Counted from the stretch's first letter, positions 39,097-47,033 are shown. The stretch is DNA of 52,134 nt from Polyangiaceae bacterium (GCA_023150915.1 JAKLKA010000092.1:11924-64057), one strand, 5' to 3'. A program made the numbers and translations. Notes: generated by a model not told the origin, from the letters alone.

Positions 39097-40173
39097 TCAG
39101 AAGCCGATCGCCGAGCGAGCCGTCTCTTTGTCCACCAGGTTCTCGCGGAGCATGCCCTTCACGGCCATCTCGAAGGTCTGCATGCCGTACATGTCCCCGC
39201 CCTCCATCAGGTCTTTGAGCGAGGGATTGCCGGCCGGGCGCTTGATCGACTCGCGCACGATGCCCGTGGCCACCAGCACCTCGGCCGCCAGCACCATGCC
39301 CTGGCCGTCGGCCCGGGGCAGCAAGCGCTGGGCGACCACCCCCTGCAGCGCGTCGCCCAGCCGCTCGCGAACCTCGCCCGGATCGCCCCCCGAGAGCGCC
39401 ACCACGCGATTCACCGTGCGCGACACGTCCGGGGTGTGCAGCGTCGAGAGCACCAGGTGGCCCGTCTCGGCGGCCTTGAGCGCGATCTCCATCGTCTCCG
39501 AGTCGCGGATCTCGCCGACCTGAATCACGTCTGGATCTTGGCGCAGCGACGCGCGCAGCGCGTCGGCAAAGCTGGCCGTGTCCAGGTTCAGCTCACGCTG
39601 GCTCACCGAGCACCGATCGTCGCCGTGCAGGTATTCGATGGGATCTTCGATGGTGACGATGTGCCGCGACATGTTGTGGTTCATGTGCGAGATCATCGCC
39701 GCCAGCGTGGTGCTCTTGCCGTTGCCGGCGGCCCCCACCACCAGCACCAGGCCGCGGTCGCGCTCGGCAAGCTCTTTGCAAGCCGGGGGCGCCCGCAGGT
39801 CTTCGAGCGACGGGATCTCGAAGGGGATGGCGCGCATCACGATCGCCAGCGTCCCGCGCTGCCGGTAGATGTTCACGCGGAAGCGGCCGATGCCCGGGGC
39901 GGCGTACGAGGTGTCGTACTCCGAGACATGGTCCAGGTCGTCGCGGACCGCGGGGTCGCGGATGATGTGCCGCGCGGCGGCTTCGGTGTCTTGCGGCCGG
40001 ATCCGGTCGAGTCGAAAGTAGACCAGCGAGCCCCGGACGCGGGCGCCGGGGGGCTGGCCGACCTTCAGGTGGACGTCCCGGGCCCCGGCCGCGATGGCCT
40101 TGGCCAAGAGCTGGTGCAAATACGACTCGCTCGAATAGGGGTTCGCGCCACTTCCAGGTGCAAGGCTCGCCAC
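39097..40173 (-). CDS. pilT: PilT-family twitching-motility ATPase
   Basis: A 358-residue secretion-ATPase superfamily protein. The N-terminal PAS-like domain ([22 protein letters not shown]) is followed by Walker [11 protein letters not shown] (the usual form is GPTGSGKST), the Asp box [10 protein letters not shown], Walker [14 protein letters not shown] and the His box [10 protein letters not shown]. PilT-type ATPases power pilus retraction. The GTG at 40173 is chosen because homology and a fitting N-terminus begin there. Paralogues are common in myxobacteria and the Walker A deviates, so this may be a PilT/PilU-type paralogue rather than the main retraction motor. Confidence 0.88.
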   Translation of the reverse strand: MASLAPGSGANPYSSESYLHQLLAKAIAAGARDVHLKVGQPPGARVRGSLVYFRLDRIRPQDTEAAARHIIRDPAVRDDLDHVSEYDTSYAAPGIGRFRVNIYRQRGTLAIVMRAIPFEIPSLEDLRAPPACKELAERDRGLVLVVGAAGNGKSTTLAAMISHMNHNMSRHIVTIEDPIEYLHGDDRCSVSQRELNLDTASFADALRASLRQDPDVIQVGEIRDSETMEIALKAAETGHLVLSTLHTPDVSRTVNRVVALSGGDPGEVRERLGDALQGVVAQRLLPRADGQGMVLAAEVLVATGIVRESIKRPAGNPSLKDLMEGGDMYGMQTFEMAVKGMLRENLVDKETARSAIGF

Positions 40174-41714
40174 GGGACGGGCAGGATACCAGAATTGCCC
40201 CTCGGTCGAGGGGCCCCGGAAGCGCGGAAAAAGGCCGATTGCCCCGAGCCGCGCTCCAGAGATTGCGCATCCGGCCTCGGGTGCGCTAATAGCTCGCTCC
40301 CGCCGCCCAGATAGCTCAGTTGGTAGAGCAGCGGATTGAAAATCCGCGTGTCGTTGGTTCGATTCCGACTCTGGGCACCGCCTGTGGGGCAGCCGTGGGG
40401 CAGGTTCTGCCCCACAGGAGTCGGCTCCGAGAGCTCCGGGATCGCCGCGTCGAGGGGCACGAGCCACCCGAGCCCGAGCTCGGCCGCGGTGCGCGCCTGC
40501 TTCCGGTACCGGTTGATCATGACGCTCGACTTGTGGCCCGTCCGATCCGCCACCCACGTCTCCGTGCGCCCCGCCGCGAGGGCCAGGGTCACGAAGGTCC
40601 CGCGGAGGTCGTGCACCCGGAAAGGTCGGCGGGCCGCCGTGCGGGCGAAGAGCTCGGGCCGCGTCACGCCGGCGGCCGAGAGGTGCTCGGCGCGCAGGGT
40701 CCGCGCGATCGCGTTCTCCCGGACGGGCACGCCCTGGTCCGCGAAAACGTGGTCGTTCGGCTCGGGCTCGACGCCCCCGCCCTGGGCGGCCCGCCAGGCC
40801 ACCAGCGCCCGCGTCACGTCCTCCCCGAGCACCCACGCGCGGGGGTCGTCGGTCTTGTTTTCGTCCAGCGTGAGCACGCCGCGCTCGAGGTCCAGGTCGC
40901 GCCAGCGCAGGGCGAGCGCCTCACTCAGCCGCAAGCCCTCGCGCGCGAGCACGCCATAGAGCACGCGGTACTCGAGGGGCACCGCGCCGCACGCCATGAG
41001 CTTCGCGTCCTCCGCGGGGTACAGGAACGCGAACGCTGGCGGCTTGCCCTGCTTCGGGAGGAAGCCCTTCGGCAGCGGGCTCGCCTCGATCAGCCGGCAC
41101 GGGTAGACCGCGAACGCGAGCACGCGGGCGATCCCTTGCGCGTAGTGGCGCCGCGTCGCCGAACGCTTCGCGCTCTCGGGTAGCTGACGCATGGCGGCCT
41201 CGGCGTGCTCGAGCGTGAAGCGGTCGAGGGGCACGTCGCCGAACGCGAGCCCGCCCACGTCGAGCTCGTTCAGGTAGCGCAAGCGCGAGATATCGTCCTT
41301 GGGGTCCTTCGCGCGGACGTGATCGGGGTGGTCGCGGTGCAGCTCGCCGCTGGTCCACCGCTCGGCGAGCTCGCGGAAGGTCATGCACCGCGGCGCGCCG
41401 TCGCGATCGGGCAGCTTCCCACCGGCGAGCTTCTCGCTGACCGAGCGGACCGCCGGCAGCATGCCGTCAGGCTCAGCGCACGCCATGCCGAGCAGCTTCT
41501 CGGCGTCGTCCGAGCCGAGCACGCCGGCCACGTCGAACGCCTCGAGCAGGCTCGCCAGGAAGCGCGCACGCGTCTCGGCCTGGTCCCGGCGGTTCGGGTC
41601 GCGGCACGTCTCGAGCGCGAACGTGCGCCGGCCTGTCGAGGCGCGAAGCCGGACCGTCCAGCGCTTGCCCGCGAAGCGGAGCTCGCCGGGCATGGGTCTG
41701 GATTCGTTCTTCAT
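40065..41714 (-). CDS. int: Tyrosine integrase of the tRNA-Phe element
   Basis: A 549-residue frame in the integrated state. It contains an N-terminal arm domain, a core-binding domain (about 130-205), and a complete catalytic domain with Arg262 (AREGLRLSEAL), Lys287, the His368-Asp-Leu-Arg371 motif, His394 and the nucleophile Tyr403 (INRYRKQ). Homology ends near 425. The frame then crosses the arm sites and the 44-bp core (residues 446-460), runs antisense through tRNA-Phe and ends in the pilT 5' region, so about 90 C-terminal residues are host-derived. In a circular element the same frame would instead continue into the gene at 50458-50830, giving 583 residues. It is coupled to the upstream HTH regulator by ATGA overlap (41711-41714). 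Confidence 0.9.
   Translation of the reverse strand: MKNESRPMPGELRFAGKRWTVRLRASTGRRTFALETCRDPNRRDQAETRARFLASLLEAFDVAGVLGSDDAEKLLGMACAEPDGMLPAVRSVSEKLAGGKLPDRDGAPRCMTFRELAERWTSGELHRDHPDHVRAKDPKDDISRLRYLNELDVGGLAFGDVPLDRFTLEHAEAAMRQLPESAKRSATRRHYAQGIARVLAFAVYPCRLIEASPLPKGFLPKQGKPPAFAFLYPAEDAKLMACGAVPLEYRVLYGVLAREGLRLSEALALRWRDLDLERGVLTLDENKTDDPRAWVLGEDVTRALVAWRAAQGGGVEPEPNDHVFADQGVPVRENAIARTLRAEHLSAAGVTRPELFARTAARRPFRVHDLRGTFVTLALAAGRTETWVADRTGHKSSVMINRYRKQARTAAELGLGWLVPLDAAIPELSEPTPVGQNLPHGCPTGGAQSRNRTNDTRIFNPLLYQLSYLGGGSELLAHPRPDAQSLERGSGQSAFFRASGAPRPRGNSGILPVPWRALHLEVARTPIRASRICTSSWPRPSRPGPGTST
40305..40377 (+). tRNA. tRNA-Phe (GAA)
   Basis: Acceptor GCCCAGA (40305-40311) pairs with TCTGGGC (40370-40376), and the discriminator is A at 40377. 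The anticodon arm GCGGA-TTGAAAA-TCCGC gives anticodon GAA. The T-arm contains GGTTCGATTCC. The gene is intact although an element is integrated in it: the element restores the 3' part from the anticodon loop on. The displaced host 3' fragment is at 50831-50874. Confidence 0.96.
40336..40379. repeat. attL, 44-bp direct repeat in tRNA-Phe
   Basis: This stretch is identical to 50831-50874. It starts in the anticodon loop (TTGAAAATCC) and ends two bases after the tRNA discriminator. The bases flanking the repeat differ at the two ends, which sets the limits. Crossover within an anticodon arm is usual for tyrosine integrases. Confidence 0.95.
40384..40415. repeat. Left-end integrase arm-type site candidates
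   Basis: GTGGGGCAG occurs at 40384-40392 and 40395-40403, with an inverted copy CTGCCCCAC at 40407-40415, just inside attL. The right end of the element has the same motif in opposite orientation (50716-50736). Short repeats flanking the core are the known layout of integrase arm-binding sites. They also lie inside the integrase coding frame. Confidence 0.6.
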
Positions 41715-42070
41715 GAAGCACCTCCGCGCTCTACCTCGACCCACCTGCCGCGTTTCAGCCCATCGCCGCTCAAGAGCCAGCCGGGCGACACGTCGAGCGC
41801 GCGCGCCAGCTTGAGCACGGTGTCCGCGTAGACGCCCGTCAGCGAGTGCCCGTTCAGAATGCGGCTGATGACGCTCGCGTCCACCCCGCTTGCTTCGGCC
41901 ACGTCCTTTCCCTCGAGCCCGACCATCGCGTCCGCGAGCCGCGTCGGCAGTCCTCGCAGATCTGCGTGCGGCTCGCGTCGAATCCGCTCGACGGCTTGGC
42001 GGGCGGGCTTGGTCGCGCTGCGCACGGCCGGCGCCCTCGCCCTCCGCCCGCCCTTGCGTTCACTTGCCAT
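41711..42070 (-). CDS. Cro/CI-type (XRE) HTH regulator
   Basis: A 119-residue protein. A basic N-terminal extension (KGGRRARAPAVRSATKPARQ) precedes an HTH domain: VAEASGVDASVISRILNG is the helix-turn-helix, followed by VYADTVLKLARALDVSPGWLL, the normal end of this fold. It probably represses the element's genes or controls the integrase. Its stop overlaps the integrase start, so both are made from one message. It overlaps the upstream gene by 11 bases. Confidence 0.85.
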   Translation of the reverse strand: MASERKGGRRARAPAVRSATKPARQAVERIRREPHADLRGLPTRLADAMVGLEGKDVAEASGVDASVISRILNGHSLTGVYADTVLKLARALDVSPGWLLSGDGLKRGRWVEVERGGAS

Positions 42071-42650
42071 CGGCGTCTCCGTTCGATGACTCGTGCTGCC
42101 ACTCTTTCGCTTTCCACGCGCGAGCGCGCGCGGCGTAGTCCGCGACCGCGGCGTCGGCCCGCTTCAGCTTCGCGGACCTGTCGTCCAGTCGTTCAACGGT
42201 CACGTCCTGTCCGTTCTGGTGTGCGAGCGCGATAAGGCTCACGGCCTTCACGGCGGCTGAGATCGCCTCATGTGCCGTCGCGAGCGGGACGTCGAGGACC
42301 GGCGCCACGAATAGGCCGGACGCCTCCGCCGCTCGGCGCAGCTCTGTCAGATCATCGCGGTGGAGATCGAGCGCCTCTTTGGTCGTGTACGTCTCGCGAT
42401 CGAACTCGCGAAGCCTCTCATGCCACGCGAGCAGCCGGCGTGCGGCGTCCTCGGCCGAGCTCGCCGCGAGCTTGAACACCTCGAGCTGGCGCTCGGAGGC
42501 AACGCGCAACGCGACGGCGTGCTCGGCGGCGTCCTTGGCGATCTCGCCCTTGCGTGCCTCGATGTTCCGCGCGGCAAGCCAGGCCACGAGGGCCCCGAGC
42601 AGGGACGCACCGGCTCCTATCCAGGCAACCATCACGGCGTTGTCACCCAC
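42060..42650 (-). CDS. Hypothetical protein with N-terminal membrane helix and coiled coil
   Basis: A 196-residue protein. An N-terminal hydrophobic segment (VAWIGAGASLLGALVAWLAA) anchors it in the membrane. A long charged helical part follows (about 30-110), typical of a coiled coil, and then a helical C-terminus. No family is recognised. It overlaps both neighbours by a few bases, so it belongs to the leftward operon. Small membrane-anchored helical proteins are common as accessory genes of phages and islands, for instance in exclusion, but nothing shows that role here. Confidence 0.65.
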   Translation of the reverse strand: MGDNAVMVAWIGAGASLLGALVAWLAARNIEARKGEIAKDAAEHAVALRVASERQLEVFKLAASSAEDAARRLLAWHERLREFDRETYTTKEALDLHRDDLTELRRAAEASGLFVAPVLDVPLATAHEAISAAVKAVSLIALAHQNGQDVTVERLDDRSAKLKRADAAVADYAARARAWKAKEWQHESSNGDADGK

Positions 42651-42846
42651 GTTCGCCTCCCTTCCCGATGTTGACCACCTGCCCCCGCTGCTCGAGCTCG
42701 GCCGCGCTGGTGGCGGTCAAGAGCGCCGCCGCGAAGGTCTCGGCCGCCCGTCGAGCTCGGGGGCTCTCGGCGATGGCGGCGAGCAGCTCGCGCCCCGCCG
42801 TCGATGCGAGCGCCAGCGCGATCGCCGTGTCGGTGCGGTCAACCAT
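42643..42846 (-). CDS. Small helical hypothetical protein
   Basis: A 67-residue protein from ATG 42846, mostly Ala-rich helices (TAIALALASTAGRELLAAIA). It overlaps the stop of the upstream gene and the start of the downstream gene by 8 bases each. No function is recognised. The start is chosen because the longer frame upstream is the shadow of the neighbouring gene. Confidence 0.6.
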   Translation of the reverse strand: MVDRTDTAIALALASTAGRELLAAIAESPRARRAAETFAAALLTATSAAELEQRGQVVNIGKGGERG

Positions 42847-43492
42847 GGTCCACCTCCGAGAGCGCGTCGGCCAGGATGAGCTCGACGGTGGCCCTTCCGC
42901 AGCCGGCCTCGCGGGCGATGGCGGTGGCGGTCTTGTCGGGGCGCGCGGGGTCGGCTGCTTTGGGTGTGGCCTCACGAGAGGCCAGAGCCTTTGGCCTGCC
43001 CCGCCCCGCGATCGCGCCGCCCTTCTTCCCGCCTGCCGCCCTGGCCTCATTCGCGCGCCGTCGCTTCTCGGCCTGCTCGGCTTGGTGGGCGGCGACGGAC
43101 GCCCTCTCGTGCTGGCGCACGCGCTCGCGGGCCTGCAACGCCGTCTTGGCCTGGCGAGCGACAGCGGCGGGCGTCTCTTGCGCGTACACCCACGCCATGA
43201 GGTCCTCGAGGCTCTGGTCCTTCAGGATCTCGCCCAGCGCCTGCTCGCCGAACTGGCGCGCGACGCGTAGCAATACCTCGGGGCGGTTGGGCGGTCCGCC
43301 GGTGACGCGGCCCACGTCGTACGACTCGCCGTCGATCACGACGTGAACCGAGGCGCCGCCATCGACGAGCTCGACCAGCACGCTGGTATCAAACTCGGGC
43401 TCGACGGGCGGGCGTAGCGGCGCGACGTTCGACGATGCGGCGGGCTCTGGCTTGGCCAGCAACCTGAGGTGTGCGATCTTCTGTTTCGACAT
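42839..43492 (-). CDS. Hypothetical protein with C-terminal HTH
   Basis: A 217-residue protein from ATG 43492. The middle is a long charged helix (ARERVRQHERASVAAHQ), followed by a basic GGKKGGAIAGRGRPKAL stretch and a helix-turn-helix-like end (KTATAIAREAGCGRATVELI). The 43552-43827 product shares the GRGRPKA motif. It is probably a DNA-binding protein of the element, perhaps a replication or partition accessory. It overlaps the next gene by 8 bases. Confidence 0.65.
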   Translation of the reverse strand: MSKQKIAHLRLLAKPEPAASSNVAPLRPPVEPEFDTSVLVELVDGGASVHVVIDGESYDVGRVTGGPPNRPEVLLRVARQFGEQALGEILKDQSLEDLMAWVYAQETPAAVARQAKTALQARERVRQHERASVAAHQAEQAEKRRRANEARAAGGKKGGAIAGRGRPKALASREATPKAADPARPDKTATAIAREAGCGRATVELILADALSEVDHG

Positions 43493-43551
43493 GGGACCAA
43501 CCTTCCTGTGTCCGGGCCGGAGCGTTGACGCGCTGCCGGCCGTTCTGCTTC

Positions 43552-43827
43552 TCAAGCTACGCCCGATCGTCCCGGATGGAAATCGGGTGGCAAGTGACAG
43601 GATCGCGGCGCGTCGGTCCTGACGCGTTTCTCGCGACTTGCTGCGGCGCGCCCTGGCAAGTGACAGGGCGTCGAGCTCCTGCCGGTGGCCTCGGCGGTCG
43701 CTTCGGCGAACGCGGGGGCGATAGCAGTTGCGGAATCCGCAGTTGCTTTCGGCCGGCCCCGTCCGCCCGTCAGGCCCCCCGCCGTCCCCTGCCTCGTCTC
43801 CGGGTGCAGCGCCTCGTAGATCTGCAT
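43552..43827 (-). CDS. Possibly truncated DNA-binding protein
   Basis: A 91-residue frame. The first 50 residues (YEALHPETRQGTAGGLTGG, then GRGRPKATADS, AFAEATAEATGRS) resemble the start of phage HTH proteins of the type seen in the neighbouring gene; in such proteins TAEATGRS is followed by the recognition helix. Here the frame passes instead into a Cys/Arg-rich tail in which a repeated DNA motif is read twice as CHLP. I suspect a truncated or frameshifted gene, but have no direct proof. Confidence 0.45.
   Translation of the reverse strand: MQIYEALHPETRQGTAGGLTGGRGRPKATADSATAIAPAFAEATAEATGRSSTPCHLPGRAAASREKRVRTDAPRSCHLPPDFHPGRSGVA
43588..43667. repeat. 14-bp direct repeat pair
   Basis: TGGCAAGTGACAGG occurs at 43588-43601 and 43654-43667, exact copies 66 bases apart. 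They lie in the 3' part of the suspected truncated gene, next to the start region of the 42839-43492 gene. They might be regulator sites or a deletion footprint. Confidence 0.7.
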
Positions 43828-43829
43828 GC

Positions 43830-44042
43830 TCACAGCCCCCGCCCGAGGTGCAGTCGGATCGTGCCGATGGTCAGGGGCGAGCACGGCAGAAGCGCCACGG
43901 CTTTGTAGAGCGTCGTCGTGTCGCAGAGCCCGACCGCACGCGCGGCCTTGTCCGCGCCGCGCTTGTCGATGAGCTCGCGGACCCGATCGGCCTCCGGCGC
44001 GTCGAGGGTGACAAGCAGTGGGCCGCCTTTCTTGCGCTTCAC
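43830..44042 (-). CDS. Small basic protein, possible HTH
   Basis: A 70-residue protein starting at GTG 44042, which overlaps the upstream stop (GTGA). It has a basic start (KRKKGGPLLVTLD) and helices (RVRELIDKRGADKAARAVGL, then TTLYKAVALL) with the spacing of a simple HTH. Likely DNA-binding, role unknown. The frame is open far upstream, but that part is the shadow of the 44039-44632 gene. Confidence 0.6.
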   Translation of the reverse strand: MKRKKGGPLLVTLDAPEADRVRELIDKRGADKAARAVGLCDTTTLYKAVALLPCSPLTIGTIRLHLGRGL

Positions 44043-44632
44043 GGCTTCTCGGCCTCTTTCTTCAAGTCGTCCAGCGTGGCCTGCGCCTGCGCGTTCGGGG
44101 TCGGCCCGGCCTTCAAAGCGTTCAAGAGCTGCTGATTCGCTGCCTCGCCCACGGCTGCCGCGGGGTTCTTCGCGGCCTTGCTGCTCGGCTTGCCCACCGG
44201 CTTCTTCTTCGGCGGGCGATACTCGAGCAGCTTGACGGCCACCGTCGCGCCCCCGCGCCCGTCGTGCTGCACGCCCCCGACGCTCGCGACGCAAACCGAG
44301 GTGATGTTCTGCGCGGCCAGGTCCGGGTGGAAGATGGGCATGGCGGTCGGCGCCTTCGCCCTCATGCTCAACTGAAGCATGGTGCGGAAGGAATCCCACG
44401 TCGCATAGTCGTCGACGTCGCTCAGCGGATCGTCGGAGAGCTGAAACGTCGCGGTGAACTGGCAGACCTTCTCGCCGTTGCGCGTGGTCGAGGCGCCGTC
44501 CTGGCCCTTCGCCTCCTTGATGTCCCACCCGTGCTCGCGGTCGTGGCCCGAGAGCGTGACGACGCCGGGCGAGCGCAGGCCGTTCAGGACGATCGAATTG
44601 TAGAGGTCCGGGTTCTGTGAGGGTGCGGGCAT
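44039..44632 (-). CDS. Possible phage structural (tail/baseplate-like) protein
   Basis: A 197-residue protein. The sequence opens with LYNSIVLNGLRSPGVVTLSG and WDIKEAKGQDGASTTRNGEK, then a beta-rich stretch (CQFTATFQL, MPIFHPDLAAQNITSV, GGATVAVKLLEYRPPK) and a disordered Lys/Pro/Ala tail. The first 140 residues look like phage virion or tail-associated proteins that I have seen described generally, but I cannot name the family with certainty. If right, it is the only structural gene in the element. The ATG at 44632 follows the stop of the next gene upstream by 14 bases. Confidence 0.6.
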   Translation of the reverse strand: MPAPSQNPDLYNSIVLNGLRSPGVVTLSGHDREHGWDIKEAKGQDGASTTRNGEKVCQFTATFQLSDDPLSDVDDYATWDSFRTMLQLSMRAKAPTAMPIFHPDLAAQNITSVCVASVGGVQHDGRGGATVAVKLLEYRPPKKKPVGKPSSKAAKNPAAAVGEAANQQLLNALKAGPTPNAQAQATLDDLKKEAEKP

Positions 44633-44646
44633 GGGTGTTCCTTTCG

Positions 44647-44820
44647 TCAGGCTTGGGCGGCGATGCCGAGCTCGGTCTCGACGGTGAGAAGCGCCTGGGC
44701 GAGCGTCTCAGCGATGCCCAGTGCGCCGCGTGCAAGAGCCTCGGCGATCGCCCACCTCAGCGAGCGCGAGGTGGCCTCGTAGTCGGCGGTCGGCGCTTCG
44801 GTCGGCTCGAGGTCTGTCAT
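44647..44820 (-). CDS. Small acidic helical protein
   Basis: A 57-residue frame (MTDLEPTEAPTADYEATSRS... to LGIAAQA) in the gap between two element genes. Its ATG overlaps the stop of the 44817-45272 gene (ATGA), and it ends 14 bases before the next start. Coupling and GC3-rich codons support it. Function unknown. Confidence 0.6.
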   Translation of the reverse strand: MTDLEPTEAPTADYEATSRSLRWAIAEALARGALGIAETLAQALLTVETELGIAAQA

Positions 44821-45272
44821 GGGACGATCGCCCCCTGGAAGCTGCCTCGCGCGGCGGCCTGCTCAAGCAGCGACGCGCAGCGCGCGACGAGACGGGCCTT
44901 CGCAAGCTGGCGCGCCAAGAACCGATCGCGCTCGAGACTCAGCGGGCTCGACGCCGCAGTCAGCCGCTCGATCGCGACGGTCAACGCCTCACGCGCGACG
45001 GCGATCGAGAAGGTGCCGACCTGCTGAACGCGGATCGGCCAGTGCGTGTTCACGCCGTCGGGGCCCCGGCCGTCGAGGTCCTCGCGCAACTCGGTGCCGA
45101 CGTTCGTGAGGGCGCTCGGGTCGTCCGTGCGCAGCGTGACCGTGCGCGGCGCGCCGTCGATGTAGAAGTCTGCGACGACGACCGAGGGCGAGTACTCGTC
45201 GCCCTGCCTCGCGCGGCGCATGGTGAGCGAGCCGCCGTCGAACGACTCGGAGGAGACGAACACGAGGCTCAT
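44817..45272 (-). CDS. Hypothetical protein of the element
   Basis: A 151-residue protein. The first 90 residues are beta-rich (LVFVSSESFDGGSLTM, VVVADFYIDGAPRTVTLRT); the rest is helical (VAREALTVAIERLTAA, QLAKARLVARCASLLEQ). No family is recognised. It overlaps both neighbours by 4 bases (ATGA), which places it firmly in the leftward operon. Confidence 0.65.
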   Translation of the reverse strand: MSLVFVSSESFDGGSLTMRRARQGDEYSPSVVVADFYIDGAPRTVTLRTDDPSALTNVGTELREDLDGRGPDGVNTHWPIRVQQVGTFSIAVAREALTVAIERLTAASSPLSLERDRFLARQLAKARLVARCASLLEQAAARGSFQGAIVP

Positions 45273-45556
45273 GGTCGGGCCCTCCGGGTGCGCGAGCGCT
45301 GCTCGATCGCGGCGTCGAGAACCGGATCGGCGAGCTCCCAGTGCCTGTCGGGCTTCGCGATCGCGCGGCGCGCGGCCTCGCGGCCGGCGTCGTCGATGCG
45401 AAGGACGCGCCGGTGGTCGAGCGGCGGCGTCCGGCTCAGCTCGTCGGGGTCGACCGGGCGGATCGCGCCGGCGGCGATCAGGTGCGCGCGGTTCAGGCGC
45501 GGGCTGGACGCGCGCGCCTCGAGCCGGCGCACGCTAGCGAAGGAAAGTCGGGTCAT
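45269..45556 (-). CDS. Small basic hypothetical protein
   Basis: A 95-residue Arg-rich protein from ATG 45556 (TRLSFASVRRLEARASS, RRVLRIDDAGREAARRAI). Its 4-base overlap with the downstream gene shows coupling. It is the first gene after a 297-base space with strong hairpins, so a promoter probably lies there. Function unknown. Confidence 0.6.
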   Translation of the reverse strand: MTRLSFASVRRLEARASSPRLNRAHLIAAGAIRPVDPDELSRTPPLDHRRVLRIDDAGREAARRAIAKPDRHWELADPVLDAAIEQRSRTRRARP

Positions 45557-45588
45557 GGTGTCCTCAGTGCGTGGAAGGAAAGGCCCCA

Positions 45589-45628
45589 GCCCCCGCCAGC
45601 GCGCTCGGAGGAACATGCTGGCGGGGGC
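45589..45628. terminator. Strong hairpin in intergenic space of the element
   Basis: GCCCCCGCCAGC (45589-45600) and GCTGGCGGGGGC (45617-45628) form a perfect 12-bp stem with a 16-base loop. No T-run follows, so it is not a classical intrinsic terminator; it may be a processing or attenuation structure between the 45854 gene and the 45269 gene. Confidence 0.55.
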
Positions 45629-45688
45629 GAAGGGTGCGCTCGGGTCGCGAGGCTCGGACAGCGCAGGCTAAGAACTGCACGAGCCCCG

Positions 45689-45819
45689 GCGGGTGCGCGA
45701 CGTTGCACCCGCGCGCGGAAAAGATTGAACCGCGCGGTCGCCCCGAAGTGAATGCGCGCTCGGGCGCGCGGCGGTGGGACCCACCACACAACCGCGCCGG
45801 GTGCGCGACGCTGCACCCG
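45689..45819. repeat. Two copies of a hairpin motif with conserved loop
   Basis: GCGGGTGC-GCGACGTT-GCACCCGC (45689-45712) and CGGGTGC-GCGACGCT-GCACCCG (45798-45819) are palindromes with nearly the same loop, in the same orientation and 109 bases apart. The 45557-45853 space holds no gene that I can support. The pair looks like regulator-binding sites or a small repeat family. Confidence 0.65.
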
Positions 45820-45853
45820 CGACCGGTAGAAGACGCCGGCCGGCCCAGAGTGT

Positions 45854-46588
45854 TCATGGCGCTTCGGCCCCCGCCAGCGCCGCGGCCTCGGCGGCGGCCC
45901 TGTCAGCCGCGACCTTGAGCCCGCGCACGCGGGCGTCGATCAGCTTGCGGCGGAAGCCGAATAGCGTCTGCAGCTCTTCGGGGCGGATCTTGGCGCGCGG
46001 GTTGCGCTCGTTCCACTTCGGCAGCTCGCGCAGCAGCTGTCGCTCGGTGTGCGCGAGCCAGATCACGGCGCTGGGTTGCAGCCCGTTCACGTAGCGTTGC
46101 ACGACATCGAAGTCCTCTCGCCCGAAGGCGTTGTAGGATTGCCCCACCGGCCGCCCGTCCACGTGGGTCCACTGCACCAGGATCGAGAGCATGGCCCGGG
46201 TGGCTCTCGACGCCTCGCGGAGATCCGACGGCATGGCGTTGTTGCGGATCACGGCGCGCGCCGCGTGGAGGTCGGGCGCGAAGGCCTCGGCGAAATCGAC
46301 GGCATAACGCCACGCCCCTTCCGTGACGATGTGCGCCTCGTGCAACTTGACCAGCGTCTTCGGGTCGTCGCTCGAGGGGTGGAGCCACCGCTGCCGCGCC
46401 TCGAGCCGGGCGACGTCGGCGGCCCGGGCGGCGTCGTTCCGGCGCTCGAGCTCGGGCTCGCGTTCCTCGATGAGCTGCAGCGCTGCCGCCCGCTTGGCGA
46501 TGATGGGTCGGACGACGGCGAGCGGCGGCTGGTCGTCGGCCTCGACGAGCTCGTTCTCGATGACCTGGAGTTCTTTGAGGTGTTGCAT
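45854..46588 (-). CDS. Hypothetical protein of the element
   Basis: A 244-residue protein, mostly helical. It starts with MQHLKELQVIENELVEADD, has an Arg-rich coiled section, then aromatic motifs (EGAWRYAVDFAEAFAPDL, PSAVIWLAHTERQLLRELPK) and an Ala-rich helical tail. No known domain is recognised. It is one of the longest unknown genes of the element and the last before the hairpin-rich space. Confidence 0.65.
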   Translation of the reverse strand: MQHLKELQVIENELVEADDQPPLAVVRPIIAKRAAALQLIEEREPELERRNDAARAADVARLEARQRWLHPSSDDPKTLVKLHEAHIVTEGAWRYAVDFAEAFAPDLHAARAVIRNNAMPSDLREASRATRAMLSILVQWTHVDGRPVGQSYNAFGREDFDVVQRYVNGLQPSAVIWLAHTERQLLRELPKWNERNPRAKIRPEELQTLFGFRRKLIDARVRGLKVAADRAAAEAAALAGAEAP

Positions 46589-46603
46589 GTTCGTGGGGTC
46601 CTT

Positions 46604-46795
46604 TCAGCGGCGGAAGCGGCCGAACTCGCCGGTCGCCTTGGTGTGGAGGAAGGCTTCGGGGCTGACGCCGAGCTCGGCGCAGATCTTCTTCTGCTGCTCC
46701 GTGAGCTCGGTGGCGGGGGCGTGGTGCCGGAGCGCGGTGGGCTTCTCGGGCACGCCGGGGATCGGAACGTAGATGGCGCGGGTGATGACAGGCAT
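46604..46795 (-). CDS. Small hypothetical protein
   Basis: A 63-residue protein from ATG 46795: PVITRAIYVPIPGVPEKPT, then LTEQQKKICAELGVSPEAFL. The second part recalls short C-terminal helices of phage head-maturation proteins (LTxxxxxIxxxLGIsxExFL), but too little is present to assign a role. It lies 15 bases upstream of the 45854-46588 gene on the same strand. Confidence 0.55.
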   Translation of the reverse strand: MPVITRAIYVPIPGVPEKPTALRHHAPATELTEQQKKICAELGVSPEAFLHTKATGEFGRFRR

Positions 46796-46820
46796 GTCGG
46801 GGTCCTTTCGGGGTCGGTGG

Positions 46821-47033
46821 TCAGGCTTCGGCAGCGGTGCCGAGAGTGCTTTCGAGGGCGGAGATTGCGGCGGCGCGCTGGCACGCGTCGTCAACGTGAA
46901 CGACCCACCGCGCGACGCAGGCACCGGCGAGGGCGTCGCGGTGCAGGCGCTCGAGGTCGTTCGCGGTGAACGCCAGGTGCCAGCGGTGCAGGCGCAGGAG
47001 CTGGCGCTGGTCGGAGTAGGTCTCGAAGATCAC
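46821..47033 (-). CDS. Small hypothetical protein
   Basis: A 70-residue protein (IFETYSDQRQLLRLHRWHLA, then ALESTLGTAAEA). It overlaps the preceding stop by 4 bases (ATGA), so it is coupled to the 47030-47206 gene. Function unknown. Confidence 0.55.
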   Translation of the reverse strand: MIFETYSDQRQLLRLHRWHLAFTANDLERLHRDALAGACVARWVVHVDDACQRAAAISALESTLGTAAEA

